Translations under genes and position numbers: made by a program | The notes under the pieces: generated by a model | The model's database searches: none | What the model was told of the DNA's origin: nothing | What the model saw: only the letters and a program-made list of their open reading frames with translations | Assembly (NCBI GenBank): GCA_900550105.1 | Contig: URQW01000008.1 | Location: 1 to 62,615 of the forward strand | DNA length: 62,615 nucleotides | Origin: an uncultured Pelosinus sp. | GTDB taxonomy: Bacteria; Bacillota; Negativicutes; UMGS1260 | Direction of reading: 5' to 3' | Shown: in pieces, positions 42,451-51,053 of the stretch | Layout: each line of letters begins with the position of its first letter | How positions within the stretch are numbered: position 1 is the first letter of the stretch

Positions 42451-44160
42451 ATGAAATCAGTAAATAAGACTTTTTTTAAAAGAATCTGGCAGTTGACGCG
42501 CGCTTACTGGTTTTCCCGGGAAAAATGGTCGGCACGTGGTTTGCTTGCTGTGATTATTTCGCTTACGCTGGCTCATGTTTACATACTTGTTTTGTTAAAT
42601 CAGTGGAATAATACATTCTATAACACATTGCAAAACAGACAAGAGGACGCTTTTTTTCAGGCACTTGGCCAGTTCGGCATTTTAGCAACTTGTTATATTC
42701 TTGTAGCTGTTTACGAATTGTATTTGCGGCAAATGCTGCAAAACAAGTGGCGACGGTGGATTACGGAAGAATACCTAGGAAAATGGCTTAATAATAAGAC
42801 CTATCATTTTCTAGAACTTACCGACTCTAAAGCGGACAATCCGGACCAGCGAATTAGTGAAGATCTGAAACTCTTTGTGACTTTAACGATTCAATTAGGC
42901 CTGGGACTGCTGAAAGCTTCCGTTACCTTGATCTCTTTTATTTTTATTTTGTGGCAGTTATCTGGCACCATCGAAGTTTTTGGTGTGACGATTTACGGCT
43001 ACATGGTGTGGGTCGCCATTGTTTACGCCATAGTTGGTACGTGGCTGACGGCAAAAATTGGGCGTCCCCTCATTGGACTGAATTTTGCTCAACAGCGTTA
43101 TGAAGCGGATTTTCGTTTTGGACTGGTGCGAATTCGGGAAAATAGCGAGGGCGTCGCTTTTTACAGTGGTGAGGCCCAGGAAGGTCAAGTGCTAAAAAAA
43201 CGGTTTCAGCACGTTTTTGATAATTTTAAAGCACTCATGAAATGCCAGAAAAAATTAACTTGGTTTACTTCAGGCTACAGCCAGATTGCCATTATTTTTC
43301 CCTTTATAGTGGCAGCGCCCCGGTATTTCAGCAATCAAATTCAGCTAGGCGGACTGATTCAGATTTCTTCCGCTTTCGGCCGAGTACAAGATGCTTTATC
43401 GTTTTTTGTGGATAGCTACTCGGTATTAGCGGAATGGCGCGCCGTAGTAAACCGTCTTACTGGTTTTATTGATCATATGGAAGAAGTCCAGAACTTACAA
43501 AAAGAATCTATTGTAGCTATTTCCGAAGAAAAACGGTCAGATGTACAAGTAGCCAAACTAAATGTGACTCTGCCCAGTGGCGAAAAGTTATTGAAAGATT
43601 TAGGTTTGACGCTAAAAACCAAAGAAAGTCTGTTAATCATGGGACCTTCTGGTTGCGGTAAAAGTACTTTGCTTAGAACTTTGGCTGGAATTTGGCCCTT
43701 TGGCAATGGGCAGATTGCTTTTCCTGAGCAGCCGAAGGTGTTGTTTCTGCCGCAGAAGCCCTATTTGCCCCTAGGTACGCTGCGGGAAGCCTTCTTTTAT
43801 CCCGGAAAAGGCGAGGGCATGGAAGAAAAATTGCAAGAAGTTATGAAACTTTGCCAATTAGAGGCTTTCTCTGATAAACTAGATAAAGTAGAAAACTGGT
43901 CGCATCTGCTATCACTGGGAGAACAACAGCGCATTGCTTTTGCTAGAGCGCTATTGCAGCAACCGGATTGGTTGTTTCTTGATGAGGCTACTTCGGCCCT
44001 TGACGAGCCGAGTGAACAAGCCCTATATGGATTGTTGCGGCGCAAACTGGTAAATACGGCCTTGGTTAGTGTGGGACATCGCGGTACGCTCCGTCAATTT
44101 CATCAAGCAAAATTGACAATCCAGCCTGACGGGGCTTGGCAGCTTACAGAAATTGCTTAG
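42451..44160 (+). CDS. ABC transporter, permease-ATPase fusion of the YddA/SbmA-BacA type
   Basis: A 569-residue half-transporter. The N-terminal ABC_membrane_2 domain (about 1-330) has the family hallmark LNQWNNTFYNTLQNRQ and six spans. The ATPase (about 355-565) has Walker A GPSGCGKST, the variant signature SLGEQQR and Walker B WLFLDEATSALDE. Relatives import vitamin B12 or take part in antimicrobial-peptide transport and long-chain lipid handling; the cargo is not clear here. GGAAAGG precedes the ATG. The HAD gene follows after 28 bases. Confidence 0.88.
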   Translation: MKSVNKTFFKRIWQLTRAYWFSREKWSARGLLAVIISLTLAHVYILVLLNQWNNTFYNTLQNRQEDAFFQALGQFGILATCYILVAVYELYLRQMLQNKWRRWITEEYLGKWLNNKTYHFLELTDSKADNPDQRISEDLKLFVTLTIQLGLGLLKASVTLISFIFILWQLSGTIEVFGVTIYGYMVWVAIVYAIVGTWLTAKIGRPLIGLNFAQQRYEADFRFGLVRIRENSEGVAFYSGEAQEGQVLKKRFQHVFDNFKALMKCQKKLTWFTSGYSQIAIIFPFIVAAPRYFSNQIQLGGLIQISSAFGRVQDALSFFVDSYSVLAEWRAVVNRLTGFIDHMEEVQNLQKESIVAISEEKRSDVQVAKLNVTLPSGEKLLKDLGLTLKTKESLLIMGPSGCGKSTLLRTLAGIWPFGNGQIAFPEQPKVLFLPQKPYLPLGTLREAFFYPGKGEGMEEKLQEVMKLCQLEAFSDKLDKVENWSHLLSLGEQQRIAFARALLQQPDWLFLDEATSALDEPSEQALYGLLRRKLVNTALVSVGHRGTLRQFHQAKLTIQPDGAWQLTEIA

Positions 44161-44188
44161 GTTTTATATTATGAGAGGGGTATAAAAT

Positions 44189-44878
44189 ATGAATATTTTA
44201 TTCTGGGATATTGACGGTACTTTGATTCGTACAGCCAAAGCCGGTTTGATCGCCTTTGATCAAGCCGTTAACGAACTATGGGGAAAATCCATTTCCTTTG
44301 AAGGGATTCGCACAGCAGGGATGACTGATCATTATATTTCTGAGCAGATTATCCGGCGCATCACAGGAAAAGAGCCTTCCTATGAAGAAACGGTTCATCT
44401 TACAACGACGTATGAGCGCTTTTTAGCCGCTCAGCTTGCCGTGAGAGAAGGACGGATTATGCCTTCGGTCATTGACATACTAGAAGCGCTAGGCAAGAAA
44501 GCGAACTATGAAATGCTACTGCTAACAGGCAATACGATGACTGGGGCCGATATTAAGCTCAATCATTTTAAGCTGGCTAAGTATTTTAATTTTGATCATA
44601 GTGCCTTTTGCAATTGTTTTAGTAACCGTGATGATATTGCCGCACACGCTCTGGCACAAATGAAAAAACATTATGGTCACCATGAGTCGCTGCAGTTTTT
44701 TGTTATTGGGGATACGCCCAATGATGTGAGCTGCGGTAAAAGTATTGGCGCGAAAACGATTGCGATAGCCACAGGAAATTATGCGCTTCATGAACTTGAA
44801 GCTTGCGATCCCTGGTGGGCTGTAGAAACGCTGCCATCGCCTGCTGAGTTTGAAGCTAAGCTAAATAGTGCAGATTAA
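44189..44878 (+). CDS. HAD-superfamily hydrolase (phosphoglycolate-phosphatase-like)
   Basis: A 229-residue phosphatase. Motif I is DIDGTL (residues 7-12), motif II LLLTGNT, and motif III/IV FVIGDTPNDVSCGKSIGA. A helical cap lies between motifs I and II. It probably dephosphorylates a small metabolite; specificity cannot be read. AGAGGGG precedes the ATG. Co-directional with the ABC transporter upstream. Confidence 0.88.
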   Translation: MNILFWDIDGTLIRTAKAGLIAFDQAVNELWGKSISFEGIRTAGMTDHYISEQIIRRITGKEPSYEETVHLTTTYERFLAAQLAVREGRIMPSVIDILEALGKKANYEMLLLTGNTMTGADIKLNHFKLAKYFNFDHSAFCNCFSNRDDIAAHALAQMKKHYGHHESLQFFVIGDTPNDVSCGKSIGAKTIAIATGNYALHELEACDPWWAVETLPSPAEFEAKLNSAD

Positions 44879-44887
44879 AAAATTCAA

Positions 44888-44916
44888 TTGACAAAAATTT
44901 GATAGTATGGTAATTT
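44888..44916 (+). promoter_or_regulatory. candidate sigma-A promoter upstream of aminotransferase operon
   Basis: Perfect -35 TTGACA (44888-44893), a 17-base spacer and TAATTT (44911-44916). It lies only 10 bases after the HAD stop and before the hairpin at 44982. Confidence 0.5.
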
Positions 44917-44981
44917 AATTTTCAATTAGTATATTTTATAGGAAATTTACTATTGTTTCTGTCAAGCTGATCATATCTATG

Positions 44982-45027
44982 AAGGCTAGAGAAAATCCTA
45001 AGAAGGGATTTCTCTAGCCTTTTTTTA
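44982..45027 (+). terminator. terminator hairpin before aminotransferase gene
   Basis: AAGGCTAGAGAAAATCC (44982-44998) pairs almost perfectly with GGGATTTCTCTAGCCTT (45005-45021), with a 6-base loop and seven T. It can end the HAD transcript or act as an attenuator for the aminotransferase genes. Confidence 0.88.
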
Positions 45028-45068
45028 TTATCGGGCTAGCGGGAAACGTCGAGGAGGAGTTGGCGGGA

Positions 45069-46274
45069 ATGCAGCATGTATCTGAAAGAAAATTAGCGAC
45101 AAGACTGAATAAGATTCAAGTTCCAAGCTTTAAGGAACTAGGTGATTTGGCAATGCACTATCAAGCTGTTGATTTGGGGAGTGGCAAACCTGATTATCCC
45201 ACAGAGGAAAAATTTAAGGAGGCGGCGATTGACGCGATTCAGCGCGATTGCAATCAATATGCGCCGACCATGGGGTTGAAAAGCTTGCGGCAGGGGATTG
45301 CAACGAGAATTGCCGCAAAGTGGAATGTTTCTTTTGATTTCGAAACGGAAATTACAGTTTGCAGCGGTGTTACGGAAAGTTTGACAGCCGCTTTCTTAGC
45401 CCTGTTGGATCCTGGTGATGAAGTGATTATCTTGTCGCCAGCCTTTGCTTCCTATCAAGGTGGTATACTTTTGGCAGGCGGGAAGCCTATTTATGTCGAC
45501 TTAATCGAGCCTGATTTTCATTTGAATATAGCAAAAGTCGCCGCTGCCATTACGCCAAAAACAAAGGCGATCCTGTTTAATTCGCCGCACAATCCTTCTG
45601 GACGGATTTTTACGCGCGAAGAAACCGAGGCGGTCGCTCAACTTGTGCGAGACTACGATTTGTTTGTGATTACTGATGAAATCTATGATGATTTTTACTA
45701 TCAAGCGGAGCCGCCGCTGCCGATATGGACTTTGCCTGGCTTACGAGAAAAGACAATTCTTACGAATGGGTTTTCTAAAGTATATGCTGTAACCGGCTGG
45801 CGTCTGGGCTATGTGATTGCACCGCCAATTATTACTAAGGAAATTCGTAAGGTCCATCAGTATTTAACGCTAAGTTCGGCTTTGCCGTTTCAAATCAGCA
45901 TGGTCGAGGCGCTGCAGGTTAAAGCCTCGTATTATGAAAAACTACGGGTTGATTATAAACGACGCTTAAGTATTTTGACAGATGCTTTTGAAGAACTGAA
46001 GATTCCTTATGTAAAGCCTGATGGCGGCTATTTCGTTTTAGCTGATTTTTCGCGGTTTGGTATTGCCGATGACTGGGATTTCGCGCGTTATCTCATTGAG
46101 ACGGTGGGGCTTGCCGCACGCCCCCTTTCTGGGTTTTATTTTGATGATCAGGTGCGTGAAACCGGTCGGGTTTGGCTGCGTTTCGCTTTTTGTATGAAAG
46201 AAAGTGTTTTGCAGGAAGCTGTTGTGCGGCTGAAAAAACTAGAGCAGGTAAAAGGGGAAGCGCGCTATGATTAA
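45069..46274 (+). CDS. pyridoxal-phosphate aminotransferase, class I/II
   Basis: A 401-residue fold-type I aminotransferase. Seen: the PLP-contact segment FNSPHNPSGRIFT, ITDEIYDDF with the Asp that binds the pyridine nitrogen, and the lysine motif TNGFSKVYAVTGWRLGY. The C-terminal Arg that binds the substrate carboxylate lies in VWLRFAF. Closest general type: aspartate/aromatic/methionine aminotransferases of subgroup I-gamma. ATG 45069 is 9 bases after GGAGGAG; TTG 45060 is less likely. It overlaps the next gene by 8 bases, so the two are coupled. Confidence 0.9.
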   Translation: MQHVSERKLATRLNKIQVPSFKELGDLAMHYQAVDLGSGKPDYPTEEKFKEAAIDAIQRDCNQYAPTMGLKSLRQGIATRIAAKWNVSFDFETEITVCSGVTESLTAAFLALLDPGDEVIILSPAFASYQGGILLAGGKPIYVDLIEPDFHLNIAKVAAAITPKTKAILFNSPHNPSGRIFTREETEAVAQLVRDYDLFVITDEIYDDFYYQAEPPLPIWTLPGLREKTILTNGFSKVYAVTGWRLGYVIAPPIITKEIRKVHQYLTLSSALPFQISMVEALQVKASYYEKLRVDYKRRLSILTDAFEELKIPYVKPDGGYFVLADFSRFGIADDWDFARYLIETVGLAARPLSGFYFDDQVRETGRVWLRFAFCMKESVLQEAVVRLKKLEQVKGEARYD

Positions 46275-47097
46275 GAAAAGAATGATCTGTTTTTTTGCCA
46301 TTGTAGTAATAGGGATTATTAGTTTGGCGGCGGCTGGCTGCGGTTCACAGAGTAACGGAGCCGATAGCAGTAAGGTAAAGACTTACTACGTAGCAACAAG
46401 GGGAACCTATAAACCTTATACCTATATGGATGAAAAAAACAATTTGACAGGTTTTGATATTGAAATTTTAAAGGAAATCGAAAAACGTAATCCCGATATT
46501 AAATTTGACTATAAACTAATGAGTTTGGAAAGTGCTTTTGTGGCGCTTGAAGCGAAGCAGATAGATATAATCGCTAATCAAATGGTTCATAACAGTGACC
46601 GTGATACGAAATATCTATTTACCAAAGAGGCCAATAACTTAAAAGACAATCAGATTGTCATTAAAGAAAGTCGAAATGATATTCAGACCTTAGATGATTT
46701 GCGAGGCAAAACAGTGGCTTTGGTACCGACAAGCCCTTCTTATCGGGATTTAAAAAAGTATAATGAAACAGCCGAGCCCCAAATCAAATTTCTGCTGACC
46801 GATAAAGGCGCGTCAGAAACGCTTAATATGGTGGCTACCGGACGGGCCGATGCCTCTATCGATAATCGGATTACCGTCAAGGAAGCAAATGCTACGCTAA
46901 ATTATGGTCTTAAGGCTATTGGCGAAAACCTTACACCTGTTCCTACTTTTTATATTTTGCGCAAAGATGCTGAATCAGCTAAATTAGCAGACCGTATAGA
47001 TGCTGCTCTTAGAGATATGAAAAAAGATGGAACATTGAAAGCTTTATCAGAAAAATTTTTAGAAGGTGACTTTACAATTCCTTCGGAAATAAAGTAA
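46267..47097 (+). CDS. amino-acid-type ABC transporter substrate-binding lipoprotein
   Basis: A 276-residue SBP_bac_3 protein with lipoprotein signal ending AAAGC. Mature motifs: YKPYTYMDEKNNLTGFDIEI, QIDIIANQM and DDLRGKTVALVPTSPSY, as in polar amino-acid binding proteins. No permease or ATPase gene is nearby, so it must work with a pump encoded elsewhere or serve another role. Translation is coupled to the aminotransferase, which suggests the ligand is an amino acid used by that enzyme (inference). Confidence 0.9.
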   Translation: MIKKRMICFFAIVVIGIISLAAAGCGSQSNGADSSKVKTYYVATRGTYKPYTYMDEKNNLTGFDIEILKEIEKRNPDIKFDYKLMSLESAFVALEAKQIDIIANQMVHNSDRDTKYLFTKEANNLKDNQIVIKESRNDIQTLDDLRGKTVALVPTSPSYRDLKKYNETAEPQIKFLLTDKGASETLNMVATGRADASIDNRITVKEANATLNYGLKAIGENLTPVPTFYILRKDAESAKLADRIDAALRDMKKDGTLKALSEKFLEGDFTIPSEIK

Positions 47098-47150
47098 GCA
47101 GCGACCGCGTATAACCATTTAAGTTCATAAATAAGGAAGAAGCTGATTTC

Positions 47151-48209
47151 ATGATGCAGTACTGTATCAATCATCGTGACCTACATTCTTTTTGCCAAGC
47201 TGTTTTTGTTTCGCTTGGCGTCTCAGAATTTGATGCCTGTATTACGGCGGATAATCTCATCGAAGCGGAACTGCGCGGCGTGAAATCTCATGGGGTGGCG
47301 CGCGTCAGAGAATATGCTGATAGTTTAGCTCAAGCGCTTTTTCGTCCTGAACCTCACATTCGAATTACCAAAGAAACCGCAGCAACTTTGGCGATTGATG
47401 GTGATTTTGCTTTAGGTGCTGTTAGTGGTACTTTTGCAATGCAACGCTGTATTGCTAAAGCGAAAGAAGCAGGTATCGCCTTTGCTACGGTGAAACGAGG
47501 GCGGCATTTTGGTATTGCCGGATTTTATGCGATGATGGCTTTGCCAGAAGATATGATTGGAATTGCTTTATGTAATAGTAATCCTAATATGAGTGTATAT
47601 GGCGGGACTTCACGTGTTCTTGGCACAAACCCTATTTGTATCGCTGTGCCATCGCAAGAACGCTACCCCTTAGTTTTTGATGCAGCGACAAGTAATGCTG
47701 CATTTAATCGGATTAAAAACGCCGCCTTGGAAGGGCAAGCGATTCCAGCAGATTGGGCGCTTGATCGTAATGGTAACCCTACTACAGATGCGAAAGAAGC
47801 TTTAATTGGCGGAGTAGTTCCTTTTGGCGGTTATAAGGGATCGGGCTTAGCGATTATGGTTCAAGTGCTAAGCGGTGTCTTAAGCGGGGCCTTTTTAGCC
47901 GCAACGAAGAATTACGATGGAAGCATTAAAGATGGTGTAGGTTTTTTTCTTGGCGCTATTAGCATTGAGGCTTTTTTACAAAAGGAAGAATTCAAAGAAG
48001 GAGTGGATGCGTTGATTGATTCTTTGAAAGCATCGCGTCATGCTGACAAAGTTAATAAAATTTATATGCCAGGGGAATTGGAATTTTTGCGAAAGGAAGA
48101 AAATCTTTCTAGAGGGCTAATTTTAAGTGAAGCTGTTTTCCATGATTTGCCATGGGTACGGGAAGCTTATAAGGTTAGCCATGCTTTAACAAGTAGAGAG
48201 GTATTCTAA
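47151..48209 (+). CDS. Ldh_2 family NAD(P)-dependent malate/L-lactate dehydrogenase-type oxidoreductase
   Basis: A 352-residue protein of the YlbC/AllD/ComC fold. Seen: the catalytic-His segment RGVKSHGVARV (H47), GRHFGIAGFYAMMAL, GTNPICIAVPS, FDAATSNAAFNRI and PFGGYKGSGLAIMV. Members reduce 2-oxoacids to 2-hydroxyacids, or the reverse, with NAD(P). Placed after an aminotransferase and binding protein, it may reduce the 2-oxoacid made by transamination (inference). AAGGAAG precedes the ATG by about 11 bases. Confidence 0.88.
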   Translation: MMQYCINHRDLHSFCQAVFVSLGVSEFDACITADNLIEAELRGVKSHGVARVREYADSLAQALFRPEPHIRITKETAATLAIDGDFALGAVSGTFAMQRCIAKAKEAGIAFATVKRGRHFGIAGFYAMMALPEDMIGIALCNSNPNMSVYGGTSRVLGTNPICIAVPSQERYPLVFDAATSNAAFNRIKNAALEGQAIPADWALDRNGNPTTDAKEALIGGVVPFGGYKGSGLAIMVQVLSGVLSGAFLAATKNYDGSIKDGVGFFLGAISIEAFLQKEEFKEGVDALIDSLKASRHADKVNKIYMPGELEFLRKEENLSRGLILSEAVFHDLPWVREAYKVSHALTSREVF

Positions 48210-48215
48210 ATATAA

Positions 48216-48258
48216 CAAAACAGCCGGATCTCATCAGTGAGATCCGGCTGCTGTTTTT
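48216..48258. terminator. bidirectional terminator between Ldh_2 gene and the 50-codon ORF
   Basis: A perfect 13-bp stem, CAGCCGGATCTCA (48221-48233) against TGAGATCCGGCTG (48238-48250), with TTTTTT on the plus side and TTTTGTTATATTT on the minus side. Confidence 0.9.
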
Positions 48259-48316
48259 TGCAGGATTTTTTTGTTTAAAGCGGGAATTTTTCTAAAGAAT
48301 TCTATTTATAGATTCT

Positions 48317-48469
48317 TTAGCAGTAAGCTGCAATATATTCTTCTGTCATTTCGTCGAGAGTCGCTTTTAATTCCGTTAACGTTTCTGTCGAAAGGGTTTG
48401 TGCTACGTCTTTGCTGTGTACGAGGGTTGCCAGTTTGTTAATGCGGGCCAAAAGGTTTAACTTTTCCAT
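48317..48469 (-). CDS. small protein, 50 aa (unrecognised)
   Basis: A complete short frame: ATG at 48469, TAA at 48317-48319. AGAGGTG and AAGGAT lie just upstream on the minus strand. The product starts MEKLNLLARINKLATLVHSK and continues as an amphipathic, acidic chain ending EEYIAAYC. It is predicted to be mostly helical and soluble, with a single Cys at the C-terminus. The terminator at 48216-48258 is well placed for it. No family recognised. The intact frame, ribosome site and terminator are the evidence. Confidence 0.55.
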   Translation of the reverse strand: MEKLNLLARINKLATLVHSKDVAQTLSTETLTELKATLDEMTEEYIAAYC

Positions 48470-48608
48470 GTATCCTTAACACCTCTTTAATTTAATAACG
48501 TTGTCATACTATCATTTCAGATCAATCTTGTAAACAGAAAAGTAAAAAGACGCAATAGAAAGTGTATTGCGATAATTTCGCTCTTGCTCAGAAAGGACAT
48601 CTTCGTTC

Positions 48609-49442
48609 ATGACAATAAATAATAAAGCAACAGTCGCTCTCTTTTGCACCGCTTTCATCTGGAGCACCGGCGGCGTAATGATCAAATGGGTTGAGTGGAA
48701 CCCTCTGGCTGTAGCGGGGGTGCGCAGTCTCATTGCAGCCTTTGTCATCGCAATTTGTTTTCGTCGTCAGCCCTTGCGGCTGGGACCTGTCGTTTGGGGC
48801 GGCGCTGTGGCTTATTGCAGCGCCGTAACATTATTTGTTATTGCCACTAAAATGACAACAGCGGCAAATGCCATTTTATTGCAGTATACGGCGCCGCTCT
48901 ATGTGGCGCTTTTCGGCGGTTGGCTTTTGGGAGAACCAGCGAAGCGGCGCGATTGGATTGCGATTTTTTTTGTGTTTCTCGGTATGGTTTTTTTCTTTTT
49001 CGATCGGGTGAATCTTGATGGGATGATTGGTAATTTATGTGCCGTTGGCAGTGGTATTGCCTATGCTTTTTTATTTATTTTCATGCGGCGTCAAAAAGAT
49101 GAATCGCCCTATAGCTCCATATTGCTTGGCAATGGGATCACTTTTCTTTTGACGTTTCCCTTTTGGGGTGAACTTACTCTTAGTGTTGCCAATCTAACGG
49201 CAATGGCGTATCTGGGGGTAGTACAACTCGGTTTGGCCTATGTGCTTTATTCCTGGGCGATTTCCTATGTAAAAGCTTTGGATGCTGTTTTGATTACTAC
49301 GCTGGAACCAATTTTAAATCCACTCTGGGTTTTCTTCATTTTAGGTGAAGTGCCAGGAGAGTATGCTTTCATCGGTGGCGTGATTGTGATTATTGCTGTT
49401 TTGGCCCGTGGATGGGCGGCCCAGCGATCGGTTTCATCATAA
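48609..49442 (+). CDS. EamA/DMT-family transporter
   Basis: A 277-residue protein with ten predicted spans arranged as two EamA repeats (starts ALFCTAFIWSTGGVMIKWV; second repeat from GNLCAVGSGIAYAFLFIFMR). Members export amino acids, metabolites or drugs. AAAGGA lies 11 bases before the ATG. The sigma54 activator gene follows after 25 bases. Confidence 0.87.
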   Translation: MTINNKATVALFCTAFIWSTGGVMIKWVEWNPLAVAGVRSLIAAFVIAICFRRQPLRLGPVVWGGAVAYCSAVTLFVIATKMTTAANAILLQYTAPLYVALFGGWLLGEPAKRRDWIAIFFVFLGMVFFFFDRVNLDGMIGNLCAVGSGIAYAFLFIFMRRQKDESPYSSILLGNGITFLLTFPFWGELTLSVANLTAMAYLGVVQLGLAYVLYSWAISYVKALDAVLITTLEPILNPLWVFFILGEVPGEYAFIGGVIVIIAVLARGWAAQRSVSS

Positions 49443-49467
49443 AAGTAGAAACAGAAGGAGGCCTCAT

Positions 49468-50817
49468 ATGGTGGAAATCAAACGGAATGAATGGCTAGAA
49501 GCGATGCTTGATACGCCTTTTCAGGGTGTTTTAGCTATTGATGCAACAGGTCAAGTTATTTATGTGAATTCTTTTTTCTTAAAGTTGCTTCGCCTTACAG
49601 AAGCGGAGGTTCTGGGCAAAAATGTGTGGGAGGTCATTCCTGATTGCCGGTTAGTTGATACGGTAGCGGAAAGCCATTCGCAATGGGGAGAGACCTTAAA
49701 CCTTGGCGGTCATGAATTGGTTGTAGCTCGTTTTCCCTTAAAACAAGGCAAGCGAATTATTGGCGCTGTTGTCAAGACGCTTTTTCCCGATATGATTACG
49801 GCTCATGAAGTAGCTAATCGGCTCGTTCGTCCGAATGTTTGCCGCAATAGTTTTTTTCGCGAACTTCACACTTGTCGGCAGATTATTGGCGAGTCAGAAG
49901 GGATGCTGCTCGTAAAGCGATTGGCGCGGCGAGCTTCCCGGACGAGTTCGAATCTTTTGATTACTGGCGAAAGCGGTACAGGCAAGGGAATTTTAGCGGA
50001 AGCGATTCATAGTCGTTCCACCCGTAGTGAAGGTCCCTTTATTCGTGTTAATTGTGCGGCTATACCAGAAACACTCTTGGAGTCAGAGCTGTTCGGCTAT
50101 GTAGATGGCGCTTTTACTGGCGCCCGCCGCGGCGGAAAACCCGGTAAATTTGAGCTGGCTCTCGGCGGTACGTTGTTTCTAGATGAGATTGGCGATATGC
50201 CTTTATTTATGCAGGCCAAGTTACTTCAGGTTTTACAGGAACGGCAGGTAGAACGTATTGGCGATACGAAATCCATTGGACTTGACGATATTCGAGTTAT
50301 TTCCGCTACCAATCAGAATTTGCCGCAACTGGTGGCCGAGCATCGGTTTCGTGAGGATCTTTATTATCGCTTGAAGGTTTTAGAAATCGAGATTCCGCCG
50401 CTGCGAGAAAGACGCGAAGAAATTCCCATGTTTATTGCGGGATTGATTGATAAGTTAAATAAGAAGCTGGGGACGGATGCCCGCGGGGTAACAACAGCTT
50501 CGATGGAGTATCTGACGAATTATTCTTGGCCGGGAAATGTACGGGAACTAGAAAATCTTTTAGAGCAAGCTGTAATCTGGAGTGATGAGCCGCTTATTGA
50601 TTTGGCAGTTATACCTGGTTTTCTAGAGAAAAATGATCCAGTCAGTAAGAAACTGGAACAGGAAGGTTCTTATCAAACGATTCTTGAGGAAAAGGAACGG
50701 ACATTGTTGTTGGAAGCCTTAGAGCGTCATAAGGGAAATAAGGCAGCGGCAGCCCGTGAATTGGGCATGCAACGGTCTGTCTTATATAAAAAGTTGAAAC
50801 GGTTGCAATTAGATTAG
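49468..50817 (+). CDS. sigma54-dependent transcriptional activator, PAS + AAA+ + Fis HTH
   Basis: A 449-residue enhancer-binding protein. A PAS domain spans about 8-110 (LDTPFQGVLAIDATGQVIYV). AAA+ has Walker A GESGTGKG, the canonical GAFTGA loop, Walker B GGTLFLDEIGD and the R-finger region FREDLYYRLKVL. The Fis HTH is at the C-terminus (NKAAAARELGMQRSVLYKKL). AGAAGGAGG precedes ATG 49468; GTG 49471 is possible. A -24/-12 promoter lies 150 bases after its stop in front of the CoA-transferase genes, which are its probable target. Confidence 0.92.
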   Translation: MVEIKRNEWLEAMLDTPFQGVLAIDATGQVIYVNSFFLKLLRLTEAEVLGKNVWEVIPDCRLVDTVAESHSQWGETLNLGGHELVVARFPLKQGKRIIGAVVKTLFPDMITAHEVANRLVRPNVCRNSFFRELHTCRQIIGESEGMLLVKRLARRASRTSSNLLITGESGTGKGILAEAIHSRSTRSEGPFIRVNCAAIPETLLESELFGYVDGAFTGARRGGKPGKFELALGGTLFLDEIGDMPLFMQAKLLQVLQERQVERIGDTKSIGLDDIRVISATNQNLPQLVAEHRFREDLYYRLKVLEIEIPPLRERREEIPMFIAGLIDKLNKKLGTDARGVTTASMEYLTNYSWPGNVRELENLLEQAVIWSDEPLIDLAVIPGFLEKNDPVSKKLEQEGSYQTILEEKERTLLLEALERHKGNKAAAARELGMQRSVLYKKLKRLQLD

Positions 50818-50845
50818 GGGTTGAATGCAATTTTATTTCTTATTA

Positions 50846-50903
50846 GCGTCACCAAAAGAGACACTTTGCCATAGAGGCATGTCTCCTTTAGTGACGCTTT
50901 TTT
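50846..50903 (+). terminator. terminator after sigma54 activator gene
   Basis: GCGTCAC (50846-50852) pairs with GTGACGC (50891-50897), and GAGACA pairs with TGTCTC inside. Six T follow. It isolates the activator from the sigma54-type promoter downstream. Confidence 0.85.
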
Positions 50904-50970
50904 GCAATTTTTTTTGTTGGCGAATCGTATCGAAGGGCTGAAACTCAGATGAAATAAGAATCGTGACTTT

Positions 50971-50986
50971 TGGCATTATTCTTGCA
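50971..50986 (+). promoter_or_regulatory. sigma54 (-24/-12) promoter of the CoA-transferase operon
   Basis: TGGCATTATTCTTGCA: the GG and GC doublets are exactly 10 bases apart, matching the TGGCAC-N5-TTGCA consensus except for one base. Transcription would start near 50996, about 58 bases before the first gene, whose activator is encoded just upstream. Confidence 0.85.
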
Positions 50987-51053
50987 ATTGATAAAATTGA
51001 CAAAAAGACCAGGCGTAGCAGTTATGTTGCCTTGGTGAAGGAGGGGTTTTACT

